DNA from: Congeria kusceri
Lineage: Eukaryota; Mollusca; Bivalvia; Myida; Dreissenidae
DNA length: 64,000 nt
Assembly (NCBI GenBank): GCA_027627225.1
Contig: CM051029.1
Coordinates: 18,219,656-18,283,655, forward strand
Reading direction: 5' to 3'
Shown here: one piece after another, positions 34,901 through 41,499 of the stretch
Layout of the letters: each line of letters begins with the position of its first letter
Numbering within the stretch: the stretch's first letter is position 1
Made by a program: the position numbers and the translations under genes
Notes under the pieces: generated by a model
Told to the model about the DNA's origin: nothing
The model's input: the letters and a program-made list of their open reading frames with translations, nothing else
The model's database searches: none

Positions 34901-37900
34901 AAGTGCCGTCCCGGATTAGCCTGTGCACATGCATTAAGTCCAGTTTTCCAACGACGCGCCTCAATTGTTTCCTCCATTTTAATAAATTATTTTCACAATG
35001 CCAACAGCATCATTACGTCTTCACTTTACTTGGAATTGATCTTCAGTTGCTCAGTTGACACACTATAAATTATTTACATGGAATTTGTTTTAAATGATTG
35101 CCATTAACAAGGTATAAAAATAGATTTGTTGGCAAAACTAACAACTATTGTTATTATATACATGGAATTCAATGACAATGTTAACAAATTCTCCCATTTC
35201 GCACAAATTCCCCTTTGTGAGGGCCCCAGCCCTGTTCCCCCAAAGTGAAGTGAGAGCCCAAACTCCTAGCAGCAGTTACCTCCCCTAGCGGTTAACAGTA
35301 ACCACTGCCATTACAAGTAAAATCCTTTCTGATCTGGAAGGATTTAGTTTTTTGTAAGTTTTACATATGTAGCGCAACTCATGGCAATTTTTTACGTGAA
35401 TGGGCTAATTATATATCATTTCGGGTCAATAATGAAACAAAAGCAAAGAAAAATCCAGTTTAAATCATCAATAATTACTACAGGTTTTTTTTCACCATTT
35501 TGGGAATATGACCTATACCCATGAAATTGGGAATTTTAGCATCAATTCACCTTAAACTGGGAAAAATTACATAAGTTTGATTAATAAAATTTGAACAATT
35601 ATAGATAAACTACATAAAATAGAACGTTCTGAACAAAAAGAAATCAGTAAAACATTTATTACAACTTCAACAATCATTATCTTTACATAGAAGACCTCTT
35701 TTTTCCAAACATTTGAAATTCAAATCATCATTTAGGAATTTTGGGACTGGAATTGGGAAAAAAAGATACTTTTTGACATTGGGAATATGACCCAATAATG
35801 GCTATAAAATTGGCCTTAAAGAAAGCCCTGTACTTGAAGATCTTAATTGATCAATATTACATGGTTTGGCATGACTGCAGGGATTTGAGCTATGCTCGAA
35901 ACCAGTCAAATCTCTGCGCGGAGGTGGGTGAGAGCCTTGGTCAAGTAACTCTGAGTGCATACTTTCTTATGCTTAAGGTCGAGTGACGATATTAATTTGT
36001 AGCAATATTTTGGGAAGTACATCAACCCACTCTGAGTCGACTTGTTTCTGACTTGCTCACCCACACTCTGCAAAATATGGTATATTTGTTTTGCTTGTGT
36101 AGATTGTCATTACTTTACTACCAATTGATAAGTGACAAATTGAAAAATTAACATTCAAAAAGATGCAAATGGATTTTAAATTTCTACTTTTCATTTAGTG
36201 GATTTTTTTTTTGTAGTCAATGTTTTTCGCACATTGTTCAAGAGAATGGCTTGATTGGTTGAAATCCACATATTTAAACTAAATATAGAGTACCAAAGGT
36301 CTTAATGTACAGTTTGAGAATTATTGTTGAATATCAATCCTTTATCACTTGATCACGCATAAAAGCAATTTACTCATAAGATGTATTGTACAGACATACT
36401 TATAAAATAATGTATGTAATACATCACATTTAATTTTTGATAACATTTGTTAAAGGGACCTGTTCACTGAAATCATTGGCAAAAATTGACAATTTAAAAA
36501 AAATTGTCATAGATCCCAACAATAAAAATACATAATATTTTTATAAACAAGCGAAATAACACTACTGACGAAAAAATATATGGGGAATATAATGTCGTTG
36601 ATGAGAAATCATCAATTGAAATGGATAAAATTAAAAAGTGTTTGTAACGCTTTTTGTCAGTAAATTGGAAAACACCTGAATCACTTACATAGTGTTAAAA
36701 ATTCACCACAATCATCGGGAGTCAGAATAGCCGAGTGGTTACAGCAACAGATTTTTTATCCCGGCAGACATGGTTCAAATCCTGGCGAAGACAATTTTTT
36801 TAAATTATGTAATATTGGTTTTTGGTCAGCCCAACTTCTTCAGTATTTGCAGTTAAGACATTAAATGACATTTTTCAAAAATATGAAAATCTGTGAACAA
36901 GTCCCTTTAACATTGATAATAGTTAACAATGAAACAATACTCCAATGTAAGAATGGTTTGCCTCATATTTTAACATTTTCTTTCATTGTTTTCTTGCTTT
37001 CAGAACGGCTCAGATATCTGTCATGGGGAAAGGTTTTCTGACGCAGTTTCGGGTAACTTAAATTAACATGTTACCTGATTCTGCTTGGTTTTTACTCTTC
37101 TTTCTTTGCCCCCGAAGGAGGGCATATAGTAGTCACACCGTCCGTTCATGGGTGGGTGGGTGGTTTGGTCGGTGGGTGGTTTTTCCGTCTGTCCTGATTT
37201 CGTTTGCTCTCAGTAATTTTTTAAAGCCTGAATGGATTTTAATATAAATTCAGATTATTATTTCCCATTACCAGGCGATGTGTCGTATACAACTCCCATG
37301 GTCCTTGGTCAAAGGTCAAGGTCACAATTCAAGGTGAAAGGTCAAGGAAGTTTCTTTCTGCTCTAGAACTTCTAAAAGCCTGGAAGGATTTTAATATTAC
37401 TTCAGATTGTATTTTCCCATGACCAGACGATGTGTCGCATACCACTTACATGCTCCTCGGTCAAGGTCTGTGGGTCCAAGGTTACACTTAAAGGTCAAAT
37501 ATTAGAATGAACTTTTTATAGGAAGCATCATTTTTTGCCAACCTGTAAGGAATGTAATAACTTGGTGGTAGTAATGAAAATCATTATGAGGCAGTGTGTC
37601 ACACAACAACAAACAGCTGTGTTGCTGATATCTCAAGATATTTGTCCGGGGCATAATATTTTACTTTGACATTGTGTTGCCTTCCTCTGACAAGCATAAT
37701 ATTTTGCTTCAGGGGCGTCCTGTGACAAGCCTTGTTTCCAATAAAAATTGGTGTGATGCTTCCACCCTTTAAGCTGGTGTCATAATGTTGAATAAAAAAA
37801 AATGCATACCAAGACTTTTTGTTTGATAATTATAGTATAATTATGCTATTTTGTTCCACCCTTCCATAGTATTATGTTGAAAATTATAAAGAAATGTTAT

Positions 37901-40900
37901 GAAAAGGTCATCATTAACAAGTTTTTAAACATGTTGTCATATTTGCTAATGTGTTTATTAATGTACAAAAACCTTGACTTTTGATATTACAAAATTTGAC
38001 TAGTTTTTAAACATGTTGTCATATTTGCTATAGTGTTTATTAATGTACAAAAACATTGACTTTTGATATTACAAAATTTGACCTTTATTGTATAAAAAGT
38101 GATTATATGAAATTGATCTATTTTCAGCAGGTCATAGCATAATTGTAGCATTAGTCATTTGTTTATTTTCTTTTAAGTGTGAGTTATCATTTTTGTCAAG
38201 CCCGTCTGAGTCAGCTTGACTTAGTTGACACAATGGTGGTTCAGCGTACGTGCGTCCGTCAGTTAGTCTGTCCGACCAAAGTTTTTTATAAAGTATCTTT
38301 AATACTATCCAAGGTATTTGCTTGAAACTTAAAAAAAAACATCTTTACAATCAATGTCTCCACTAGGGAAAGCAACCCCCATAACTCTGTTTTGTAATTT
38401 GACAGATTTATGACCCTTGTTAAACTTAGAAATTTTGTTAAAGGTTTTCTTGAAGTCAAATAGCTTGAATACTATCAAAGGTATTTACTTGAAACTTAAA
38501 ATACTTTTTACTGTCAACGTCTCCACCAGGGAAAGCAACTCGCATAACTCTGTTTCGTATTTTGACAGATTTATGACCCTTTTTAAAAATTTTGGTTAAA
38601 GTTTTTCGTAAGTTTTTTCCAGAGCAGACATGTTGACTGATGTAATTAAGTTTACATTTTTCTTTGACTTTTTTTGCAAAGCTTCATTTTGGTGTCAATG
38701 CATCACGATAGTGACAGCACATGTTTATTATTATACAAGAAATCCTGTAGTCATTTACATATTTTCTCGACAGCCGTAGTTAACTTTTCATAAAACATGC
38801 ATCAACATCAGGGTGGCGTCAGAATATGGAAAATCGCAAATACCGGTGAAAAAAATTATCCCATCAGTCCCATTATTGTTGTAACACTTGCAAGTTACCA
38901 CTGGTTTTTTTTCTTGAAAACCTGACATAATGACCTTAAGCTGTAATGCTGCTCAAGTTTGACTATTAAACATTTATATAGCTGTCTCTATTTCCAGATA
39001 TTCCATACAAATCATAATCAATGTTTGTTTGCAGTTCAGAGTATGAAACTTTTGTAATGAGCATGCATCTATTTCCTCGCTTGATCCTACAATCCTACAA
39101 TTAATTATATGAGTTGTGTCGTGGGAAAACCGGTCTGCGTAAAGTGTCATCCCGGATTAACCTGTGCGGACTGTACTGTTAATGTTGCTGAAACGCCCAA
39201 ATACTAAATGTGCTTCTGGACGAATCGTGGGTTCAGTATTCCTTTATCTCCGGAAAGCATTTGACTTAATAGATGATGATATTTGACTTGAGAAACTTTG
39301 TAACTATGTACCATTTCTCTGAAAGTGCGCTTACCTTGATGACACTTTCCACCTATAGTGGATTTATGTTTAGAAGAGACTCCCTTGAAACAGAAAATAC
39401 CATAAAAGCAGAAAGTGCCGTTCTGGATTAGCCTGTGCGGACATGCTAATCCGGGATGACACTTTACGCACATTGATTAAGCCTGGTTTTCCCACGACTC
39501 GCCTCATACATTTTCTTGACAGCCGTGGTTAACAGTCCCCGTGTAGTGGCCGTAGGCTTGAACTGCACCCACCCGCAGTATGTGACTCCACTATTGAAGA
39601 GTATTCAAGATTTGAAGATTCCAAAACCAGTGATTGTAAAACCGAACAGTGGGGAAGACTGGATAAGAGGTGTAGGGTAGGTAAACCTGTTCATTTCTAG
39701 CAAACCATTTAGCAAAAAAGTACTTAGACCGATAAGACTTCAAATAATGCATTAAAAAAACGTTGTTGGTTTCCCCTTACCCCCCTACTTTCGGTAGGAA
39801 GAGCAGTTTTCACTAATATTCGACTTTTGGGTAATTAGCTAACATTTTTGTGGTCAATATGCTGCTAAGAAAAAAAAGTTAAAGATTTTTTTTTTATCTC
39901 CCTCCTGCGGAAACCAACAATTATCATTTTTTGACCGAGTGACGATTGTTTAAGTACAAGAATAAAAACCTTTTTATTTGTAGCTAACCTGAGAAAAAAT
40001 ATTTGTTCCTTTGATTAATGAGCTAGTGGTTTTTTCAGAGGTAGAACTTGAAATTCACTTTCATTTTTGCAAATTGACCAGATACCTCGTAGATTTGTAT
40101 ACCATCTTCATTAGACTAATTGATACCTTCAAATAAGAGCAAACAACATACAAGTTTCTGACTTCAGTTGAAATGCCTTTGCTTAAGCCTCAGTCACACA
40201 TTCCCGATTTTTCCTGCCGTTCTTGAGCTGACAGCGTCCCGAATCAAATATGTCAAAAATCAGAACAATATTCTGAGATTCGGAGCTCGAAATTCAATTT
40301 TTGATCCAAAGATCGAATATGGTCACGACAGCGTCTCGACCAAGTCCCGATTTTCCCGAATGCAATCCGAAAGAGACAGTGTCCCAATAGCTCCCGACAG
40401 TAGGCGGAAAGTGCCGTCCCGGATTAGCCTGTGCGGACAACACTTTACGCAAATGCATTAAGACCGGTTTTCCCACGACGCCCCTCATGTGTGGTTTTAT
40501 TTTAAATCACTTCAATACTAATGGAGTTATGCACTGCACTAGTAAATTAACTGAAGGGCAATAACTCCATAAAATTAAACAAAGGGCAATAACTGTAAAT
40601 ATTGAATTAAGAGTTGTGGTCCTTGTACTATGCACTTCCTCTCATTGTCCTGTATCATTATATGAAGTTTCATTTGAATCCCTTCAATACTAATGGAGTT
40701 ATGCTCCGCACAAGAAGCACGACGGCCGGACAGACGGACGGATGGACGATGCGATTAATATATGCCCCCGAAAAGTTCCCTTCGGGGCATTTAAAGTAGT
40801 TACTAATTGAAAATTCTTTAGCCAAATAATGAAATATGTAACCATTGGTTAATTTGTCGAATGGCAGCATGAGACGTATTATAATATAAGCTTCTGGCTA

Positions 40901-41106
40901 TCGGCTCAATCAAGCCTAAATAAATAAATAAAAATTGCTGTTGTTTTAGGTGGGCCGGTAGACAAACAGTTGCCACGTTTTTCAATCTGGTTCCCGAATG
41001 GGTGTCACTAGGAGCGTCTTGGGTCGGGGGATGTTGTCGCATATATCCCGACGATATAGAACGGATAAAAGCTACACTCGAGTCTTGTGAAATGATGCCT
41101 CGTTAA
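7929..41106 (+). CDS. Homocysteine S-methyltransferase (zinc-dependent), nine-exon gene
   Basis: The gene is joined as 7929-7974, 9349-9425, 16754-16821, 18575-18738, 28108-28211, 33757-33921, 37004-37052, 39523-39676 and 40950-41106. All eight introns are GT-AG and every phase matches, giving 984 bp (327 aa plus TAA), the usual family length. The family transfers a methyl group, typically from S-methylmethionine or betaine, to homocysteine to make methionine in the cytosol. Visible motifs are LLDGG (residues 23-27), DPLWSARLL (exon 3), TASYQA (75-80), SVGPYGA (128-134), WHRPRI (158-163), ETIP (177-180), GLNC with Cys239, VKPNSGE (263-269) and GGCC with Cys304 and Cys305. The three Cys match the known zinc ligands. 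Length and motifs fit MmuM/YbgG-type enzymes better than vertebrate BHMT, which is longer. Methyl donor specificity cannot be read from sequence. Start choice is the least certain part: Met1 in exon 1, or Met19 in exon 2. Confidence 0.93.
8500..8825 (-). repeat. Right arm of the inverted pair around exon 1
   Basis: In reverse complement it reads GGGTAAGACGTGACACCGGA, then TATTGGCCAATTATCGAGCC, then ACAACG|GTAAGTAAAAGACC, and ends ATGTGAATCGAGCGATTGTT. This matches the left arm with small indels over about 300 bp. The first 50 bp are almost identical. On this strand it continues into CGTGTACTGAGTATTGC, a fragment of the 115-bp array unit. Confidence 0.85.
8880..9285 (-). mobile_element. tRNA-derived SINE fragments, two in tandem
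   Basis: On the minus strand the first has an A-box-like GGTTAGTTCAGTCGGG and a B-box-like GAGTTCCAGTCCC; the second, near 9165-9245, has similar but weaker boxes. Related copies are at 13440-13790. They lie in intron 1, just before exon 2. Confidence 0.6.
9349..9425 (+). CDS. Homocysteine S-methyltransferase exon 2
   Basis: The acceptor is a long T run followed by CTGACAG, and the donor is AGAT|GTAAGT. The exon encodes residues 17-41, including LLDGGTATEL, the N-terminal strand of the (beta/alpha)8 barrel with the conserved Asp-Gly-Gly. It ends in phase 0. Its last 28 coding bases (from CTTGTTAG, 9398) and its donor are the founding unit of the minisatellite that fills the start of intron 2. 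Confidence 0.93.
9398..10753 (+). repeat. 62-bp minisatellite founded on the exon 2/intron 2 junction
   Basis: About 22 head-to-tail units, mostly 62 bp (the first is about 56 bp). Each has the form CTTGTTAGACTCGGATATCC followed by TGCTATAGAT|GTAAGC and AGGCCCATTGTGAA. The first half matches the last coding bases of exon 2 (CTTGTTAGAATGGGATATCT, TGCAATAGAT|GTAAGT). Read in the exon frame, most units would encode LVRLGYPAID before a GTAAG donor, against LVRMGYLAID in the exon. Almost every unit therefore repeats an intact 5' splice site. Confidence 0.95.
10885..11157. mobile_element. MITE with TGTTTCGGGCAAC-type inverted ends
   Basis: The left part is TAGGCCAAAAAATAG, GTGTTTCGGGCAACGGTCTC and AAAAAGTTAGGTAGGGTCGG. 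The right part is GGTAGGGTCTGGTTGCCCGA AACAC. A second, reverse copy is at 42545-42785. Confidence 0.7.
11160..13128 (-). mobile_element. Tandem-unit hairpin element, copy 2 (reverse), interrupted
   Basis: It has the same units as 794-3110 in reverse, from TTAGCTCACC to GGGCCCTCTTGTTT. It is split by the 809-bp insertion at 11699-12507. Confidence 0.8.
11699..12507. mobile_element. hAT-like non-autonomous element with 8-bp target duplication
   Basis: The inverted ends are CAGAGCTCCAGATAA and TTATCTGGAGCTCTG. The flanks GTTTCATA (11691-11698 and 12508-12515) are identical, an 8-bp duplication as expected for hAT. No transposase frame is seen. It interrupts an array unit, so it is younger than the host element. 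Confidence 0.88.
13440..13790 (-). mobile_element. tRNA-derived SINE fragments
   Basis: Two neighbouring copies of the 8880-9285 family: GTGCGGCCAGTCCGGGACTC, TCGGGACCCCTCGC and GGGCGAGTGCTCTCCCGACT followed by GAGCTA on the plus strand. On the minus strand this gives A-box and B-box order. Confidence 0.6.
13800..15449. other. Intron 2 interior without genes
   Basis: No exon is recognised. 14440-14640 shares CCTACGCATCAGAACTCCAA with a transposon at 29640-29760. 14750-14950 contains repeated CTCACTTTGACCTTGACC words, common bivalve repeat debris. Confidence 0.5.
15450..15650 (+). repeat. 13-bp microsatellite-like array, about 15 copies
   Basis: Units alternate CGCCTGGTACAAA and AGCCTGGTACAAA. 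Both strands are open in several frames, which is a repeat effect. Confidence 0.95.
15857..15950 (+). repeat. 21-bp tandem repeat, four and a half copies
   Basis: The unit is AAGTTGACAATATGTCTTCA followed by C. Confidence 0.95.
15999..16459 (-). mobile_element. Inverted-terminal element carrying a tRNA-like cassette, copy A
   Basis: The ends are TTAAAGGGACTTGTTCACAG and GTGAACATGTCCCTTTAA. Inside, on the minus strand, are GACCGAGTGGTTAG (A box) and GGGTTCGAGTTC (B box), a serine/leucine-type tRNA-like sequence. Related copies are at 23488-25707, 30553-31833 (partial), 36450-36910 and 45455-45740 (partial). Confidence 0.75.
16631..16804 (+). repeat. Tandem 90-bp duplication of exon 3 and its acceptor
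   Basis: Two copies lie 90 bp apart, each starting GGAAACCCT(G/T)ATGTTAG and continuing through TGTGTATTTGCAG into the exon. The downstream copy (from 16721) carries the functional exon 3. The upstream copy carries a decayed version. Confidence 0.9.
16664..16713 (+). pseudogene. Decayed upstream copy of exon 3
   Basis: It follows an acceptor (TTTGCAG) identical to that of exon 3 and would read SYPLLSARLVHFNPKAM. The real exon reads SDPLWSARLLHSNPEAI. The conserved Trp is replaced by Leu (TGG to TTG). The copy ends at CTATG without the donor, running straight into the next 90-bp unit, so it has no 5' splice site of its own. It could still compete as a decoy acceptor. Confidence 0.8.
16754..16821 (+). 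CDS. Homocysteine S-methyltransferase exon 3
   Basis: The acceptor is TGTGTATTTGCAG and the donor is CACAAAAA|GTAAGT. It encodes residues 42-63 (SDPLWSARLL then HSNPEAIRLAHK) plus two bases of Asn64. The PLWSA-(x)n-NPEAI pattern is characteristic of the MmuM-type homocysteine methyltransferase family. Its last bases, TTGGCCCACAAAAA, together with the donor seed the 37-bp array that follows directly. Confidence 0.93.
16808..17803 (+). repeat. 37-bp minisatellite founded on the exon 3/intron 3 junction
   Basis: About 27 units of TTGGCC(C/T)ACAAAAA|GTAAGTG then (A/G)CCTTGGCCCGTATAA. The start of the unit is identical to the end of exon 3 and its donor. Nearly all units keep GTAAGT; a few have GTGAGT. 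Because 37 is not a multiple of three, long open frames appear on the minus strand, but these are by-products of the repeat. Confidence 0.95.
17804..18361. other. Intron 3 unique sequence
   Basis: AT-rich sequence between the 37-bp array and the MITE before exon 4. No repeat or exon is recognised. Confidence 0.4.
18362..18560. mobile_element. Hairpin MITE (GGCGCGTCGTGGGAAAAC family), diverged copy
   Basis: It starts GAGACGTGTTGTGGGAAAAT, has the internal word ATACCATAAAAGCGGAAA, and ends near CCCGGGTTCCCATGTC. It stops about 14 bp before the exon 4 acceptor. Confidence 0.8.
18575..18738 (+). CDS. Homocysteine S-methyltransferase exon 4
   Basis: The acceptor is TTTTTACTAG and the donor is ACTG|GTAGGT. 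The exon begins with eight T. One T completes AAT (Asn64), then it reads FFSMGSDIVVTASYQASVPG and continues to QASDEVTQET, 54 residues plus one base. TASYQA is a family hallmark. A copy of the hairpin MITE (18362-18560) lies just upstream and stops about 14 bp before the acceptor. A 27-bp array begins about 4 bp after the exon end. Confidence 0.95.
18743..22437 (+). repeat. 27-bp minisatellite, about 136 units, intron 4
   Basis: The unit is close to GTGTCCATAACTAGGGGCAT plus ATCTAGT, 27 bp. The first unit (GTTTGTCCAGGGGAATATCT...) starts about 4 bp after the exon 4 donor. Higher-order structure is visible: a block around GTGTCAGTTACTTAGGGG recurs near 20467, 20740 and 21380, and an 81-bp block (three units) containing CATATGTAGGGCCATATTAA is repeated three times between 22090 and 22340. 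Since 27 is a multiple of three, both strands have open frames of up to about 270 codons ((SITRGISSV)n on plus, (MDTLDMPLV)n on minus); I do not treat these as genes. Confidence 0.95.
22440..22536 (+). pseudogene. Decayed copy of the 3' part of exon 4
   Basis: This segment at the far end of the 27-bp array matches the exon 4 end: CTGATACAAGAGAGCATATA then GCTGGCTAAGCAAGC against CTGATACAGAAGAGTGTACA then GCTGGCTAGGCAAGC. In the exon frame it reads LIQESI, a stop, then LAKQASDEMAKET. The array is thus bracketed by the true exon and this broken copy. It ends near AAGGTAAAA, which could act as a weak donor. Confidence 0.85.
22742..23008. mobile_element. Hairpin MITE, full-length copy
   Basis: The termini are GAGGCGCGTCGTGGGAAAAC and, at the other end, GTTTTCCTATGACGCGCCTC. 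Each half has its own internal stem (GATTAGCCTGTGCAG...CACAGGCTAATCC) around a centre with GTGGATTTATGTTTA and ATACCATAAAAGCGGAAAGT. It is about 265 bp with no coding capacity. This is the reference copy for the family here. Confidence 0.92.
23113..23485 (+). repeat. 57-bp tandem array, about 6.5 copies
   Basis: The unit is CACTAATGTCAATTCTATGC, AAATTAAACAAGTTTTTATC, GACATAGTAGACATTTT. Confidence 0.95.
23488..25707 (-). mobile_element. tRNA-cassette element, copy B, interrupted by the tandem-unit element
   Basis: It starts TTAAAGGGACTTTGTTCACA and ends TCTGTGAACAGGTCCCTTTA A. The tRNA-like part (minus strand AGCCAATTGGTTAAGGAG and GAGTTCGAGCCCC) is at 25340-25410. The whole 1.7-kb element 23613-25334 sits inside it. 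Confidence 0.8.
23613..25334 (+). mobile_element. Tandem-unit hairpin element, copy 3
   Basis: It starts AAACAAGAGGGCCCTGAGGG and ends with the hairpin GCTCACCATGATCAC, TTT, GTGCTCAGGTGAGC then CTAA. The internal units are the same as in 794-3110. Confidence 0.85.
26115..26306. mobile_element. Hairpin MITE, 3'-truncated copy
   Basis: It begins GAGGCGTGTTGTGGGAAAAC and is lost after CCCAGATTAGCCTGTGCG. Confidence 0.85.
26437..27466. mobile_element. TA-flanked element, TACTGTAAAACC...CACAGTA
   Basis: The ends TACTGT and ACAGTA are flanked by TA on both sides (26435-26436 and 27467-27468), as for mariner-like insertions. Sub-terminal sequences ATTATTCGTC and CCAACGAATATGG are partly inverted. 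It contains a SINE. Confidence 0.65.
26872..27130 (+). mobile_element. tRNA-derived SINE
   Basis: A box GGCCTAGTGGTTAGGGCG, then TTCGCCTACGGAGCGGGAGG, B box GGTTCGAGTCC, followed by a non-tRNA body. The 3' boundary is uncertain. Confidence 0.75.
28108..28211 (+). CDS. Homocysteine S-methyltransferase exon 5
   Basis: The acceptor is ATTGTTTCAG and the donor is GACCAG|GTAGTT. It encodes RTKGRVAGSVGPYGAALCDG then SEYSGHYIDGLTDQ (residues 120-153). SVGPYGA and the SEY(S/T)G-Y motif are family hallmarks. It lies between two oppositely oriented MITE copies (26375-27771 and about 28926-29261). Confidence 0.95.
28556..28925. mobile_element. Transposon fragment, inverse homolog of 43745-44090
   Basis: Shared words in reverse complement include TTTGCTCGGCACGAAAACGT, AATAAAGTTATTTTTATTCA-type ends and GGGATAAA. 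No coding frame. Confidence 0.6.
28926..29261 (-). mobile_element. DNA element with CAGYG ends, partial reverse copy
   Basis: It matches the reverse complement of 26375-27771, including CTTACATTCTGAGGGGAATT and CGGCCCCAAACTGGCC. It ends AAAACACTG at 29261. Confidence 0.65.
29820..30460 (+). mobile_element. Transposon family also found at 53463-55440, with a SINE inserted
   Basis: Shared words are CATAGAATTTAATTCAATAC, GATTTACTCCAGAGGCA and AAGATGTCCATGAAAAACGA. The SINE at 30039-30334 splits it. Confidence 0.7.
30039..30334 (+). mobile_element. tRNA-derived SINE, complete, with 10-bp target duplication
   Basis: The head is GCCGGGCCGGCTAGCTCAGT, TGGTAGAGCGCTGGACTAC, B box GGGTTCGATTCCC. The body has GGGATTGGTCATGAAATTAT and the tail AACAAACAAAC. 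ATTATTTTAC flanks both sides (30029-30038 and 30335-30344). Other copies: 33945-34256, 43198-43446, 51011-51300 and 63640-63757. Confidence 0.92.
30676..31270 (-). mobile_element. Fragment of the CAGGGCCCTCA element
   Basis: GGGCCCTCAATCAGTTTGGG, GGGAATATTTTAATATGGAA and AAACTCGCGTCTAATT match in reverse complement the right end of the element 48570-50965. The distal boundary is unclear. Confidence 0.7.
31544..31629. repeat. Long hairpin with CGAGGGYTGA ends
   Basis: A stem of about 32 bp: CATCGAGGGCTGAGCTTGAA then ACTATTGTATCT, an 18-nt loop, then AGATACAATAGTTTCGCGCT then CAACCCTCGACATG. Four mismatches, two of them G-T type if transcribed. A related hairpin is at 63511-63587. Confidence 0.85.
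31834..33720. other. Intron 5 distal part, no gene
   Basis: AT-rich. 32000-32160 has three copies of a word like TCATTTCCAAGAAA(G)AGACA about 60-70 bp apart. 32230-32440 and 33560-33690 share CCGATCTTCACCAAACTT, typical of bivalve repeat debris. No coding frame is recognised. Confidence 0.5.
33757..33921 (+). CDS. Homocysteine S-methyltransferase exon 6
   Basis: The acceptor is TTCTTCTATGCAG and the donor is TGCAAA|GTTAGT. It is 55 codons, phase 0 on both sides (residues 154-208): VMQDWHRPRIQALVEAGVDF, then LAVETIP, and ending AWVTFSCK. WHRPR, EAGVD and ETIP are conserved barrel motifs. A tRNA-derived SINE is inserted only about 24 bp into intron 6. Confidence 0.95.
33945..34256 (+). mobile_element. 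tRNA-derived SINE next to exon 6
   Basis: CGGGCCCGGTTAGCTCAGTT, GGTAGAGTGCTGG, B box GAGTTCGAACCCC, then the same body and tail as 30039-30334. Confidence 0.92.
34738..34966. mobile_element. Hairpin MITE, nearly full copy
   Basis: GGCGCGTCGTGATAAAACCG to CCAACGACGCGCCTC. One half lacks part of the second internal stem. Confidence 0.88.
35484..35830. mobile_element. CAGG...CCCTG element, second copy
   Basis: CAGGTTTTTTTTCACCATTT to AAAGAAAGCCCTG, the same interior as 343-691. Confidence 0.65.
36450..36910 (+). mobile_element. tRNA-cassette element, copy D (intact)
   Basis: The ends are TTAAAGGGACCTGTTCACTG and GTGAACAAGTCCCTTTAA. The cassette at 36718-36795 has TAGCCGAGTGGTTACAGC (A box) and TGGTTCAAATCCTGG (B box). 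Confidence 0.8.
37004..37052 (+). CDS. Homocysteine S-methyltransferase exon 7 (49 bp)
   Basis: A short exon with acceptor TTCTTGCTTTCAG and donor GTTTCGG|GTAACT. It encodes NGSDICHGERFSDAVS (residues 209-224) plus one base. The family has an equivalent segment after FSCK with a (D/H)G-(x)n-F pattern. The phase joins exon 8 cleanly only with the exon 8 acceptor chosen here. Confidence 0.9.
37085..37745 (+). mobile_element. Repeat element starting CCCCCGAAGGAGGGCATATA
   Basis: The start is followed by GTCCGTTCATGGG and two 150-bp units (AAGCCTGAATGGATTTTAAT at 37226, AAGCCTGGAAGGATTTTAAT at 37377) with GTCAAGGTCA words. It lies just after exon 7. A related terminus with hairpin ATGCCCCCGAA/TTCGGGGCAT is at 40763-40790. 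Confidence 0.6.
37918..38092 (+). repeat. 84-bp tandem duplication
   Basis: GTTTTTAAACATGTTGTCAT at 37920 and 38004, nearly identical copies. Confidence 0.9.
38197..38640 (+). mobile_element. Repeat element with two 165-bp units
   Basis: GTCTGAGTCAGCTTGACTTA at the start, then units beginning AATACTATC(C/A)AAGGTATTTRC near 38301 and 38466. Confidence 0.6.
38752..38785 (+). pseudogene. Duplicate of the exon 8 acceptor and first coding bases
   Basis: ATATTTTCTCGACAG followed by CCGTAGTTAAC matches the exon 8 start (CATTTTCTTGACAG, CCGTGGTTAAC). In frame it would carry a stop (TAG), and the match ends after 11 exon bases. Confidence 0.65.
39112..39506. mobile_element. Hairpin MITE with internal insertion, next to exon 8
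   Basis: GTTGTGTCGTGGGAAAACCG to GGTTTTCCCACGACTCGCCTC A. About 150 bp of foreign sequence (about 39178-39335) splits the first half. It ends about 16 bp before the exon 8 acceptor. Confidence 0.85.
39523..39676 (+). CDS. Homocysteine S-methyltransferase exon 8 (first zinc Cys)
   Basis: The acceptor is CATTTTCTTGACAG and the donor is GTAGG|GTAGGT. It encodes VVNSPRVVAVGLNCTHPQYV and, further on, VIVKPNSGEDW (residues 226-275). Cys239 in GLNC corresponds to the first zinc ligand of the family, and PNSGE to the substrate-binding loop. An alternative AG nearer TCCCCG was rejected because it leaves out VVNS before PRVVAVG. A hairpin MITE ends about 16 bp upstream of the acceptor. Confidence 0.95.
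40394..40489. mobile_element. Hairpin MITE, half copy
   Basis: GTAGGCGGAAAGTGCCGTCC to GTTTTCCCACGACGCCCCTC. Only the right half remains. Confidence 0.85.
40950..41106 (+). CDS. Homocysteine S-methyltransferase exon 9 (terminal; GGCC zinc motif)
   Basis: The acceptor is TTGTTTTAG and the stop TAA is at 41104-41106. It encodes WAGRQTVATF and, further on, GASWVGGCCRIYPDDI (residues 277-327). Cys304 and Cys305 are the paired zinc ligands. A possible poly(A) signal ATTAAA is at 41237-41242, 131 bp after the stop. Confidence 0.95.
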
Positions 41107-41236
41107 ATAGTTTTTCCGTGAAGTGTGCTCAACTTTTAAAGTTGGTCTTGTGAAATAATGTGTTGTGAAATAGTAGTTAGCATACGTTAATATGGCATTT
41201 ATTTGTAATCAGAATTAACTGGAAATCAAGTGTGCC

Positions 41237-41242
41237 ATTAAA
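41237..41242 (+). terminator. Possible poly(A) signal ATTAAA of the methyltransferase gene
   Basis: This is the first common variant poly(A) hexamer after the stop at 41106. No canonical AATAAA is seen closer. Only position supports it. Confidence 0.35.
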
Positions 41243-41499
41243 ATTTATTCTAGTCTTTCAACAGGTAGTGATTTTAGGGATGGAAACTACCCTACCCTCT
41301 TCAAAGAGTTATCCGTAACTTACCGTTTGCAAATAGGTCCAACAAATTTAAGCATAATGTGTCAGTACAGCTGAACTTTGTTATCTCGAAGTTACTGGAA
41401 GCTCTCAAATGACATTGCGATATCGGAAGTTCGACATAACAGAATAAAGTCCTTTTAGAATTATTGAGTTTAAAGGTTAAAGAAATTGCACAATAACAT

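Noticed and set aside
39527..39536. Alternative exon 8 acceptor at TTAACAG|TCCCC
   Set aside because: It also keeps the frame (12 bp shorter) but removes the VVNS residues expected before PRVVAVG, and its pyrimidine tract is poor. It could still be a minor alternative.
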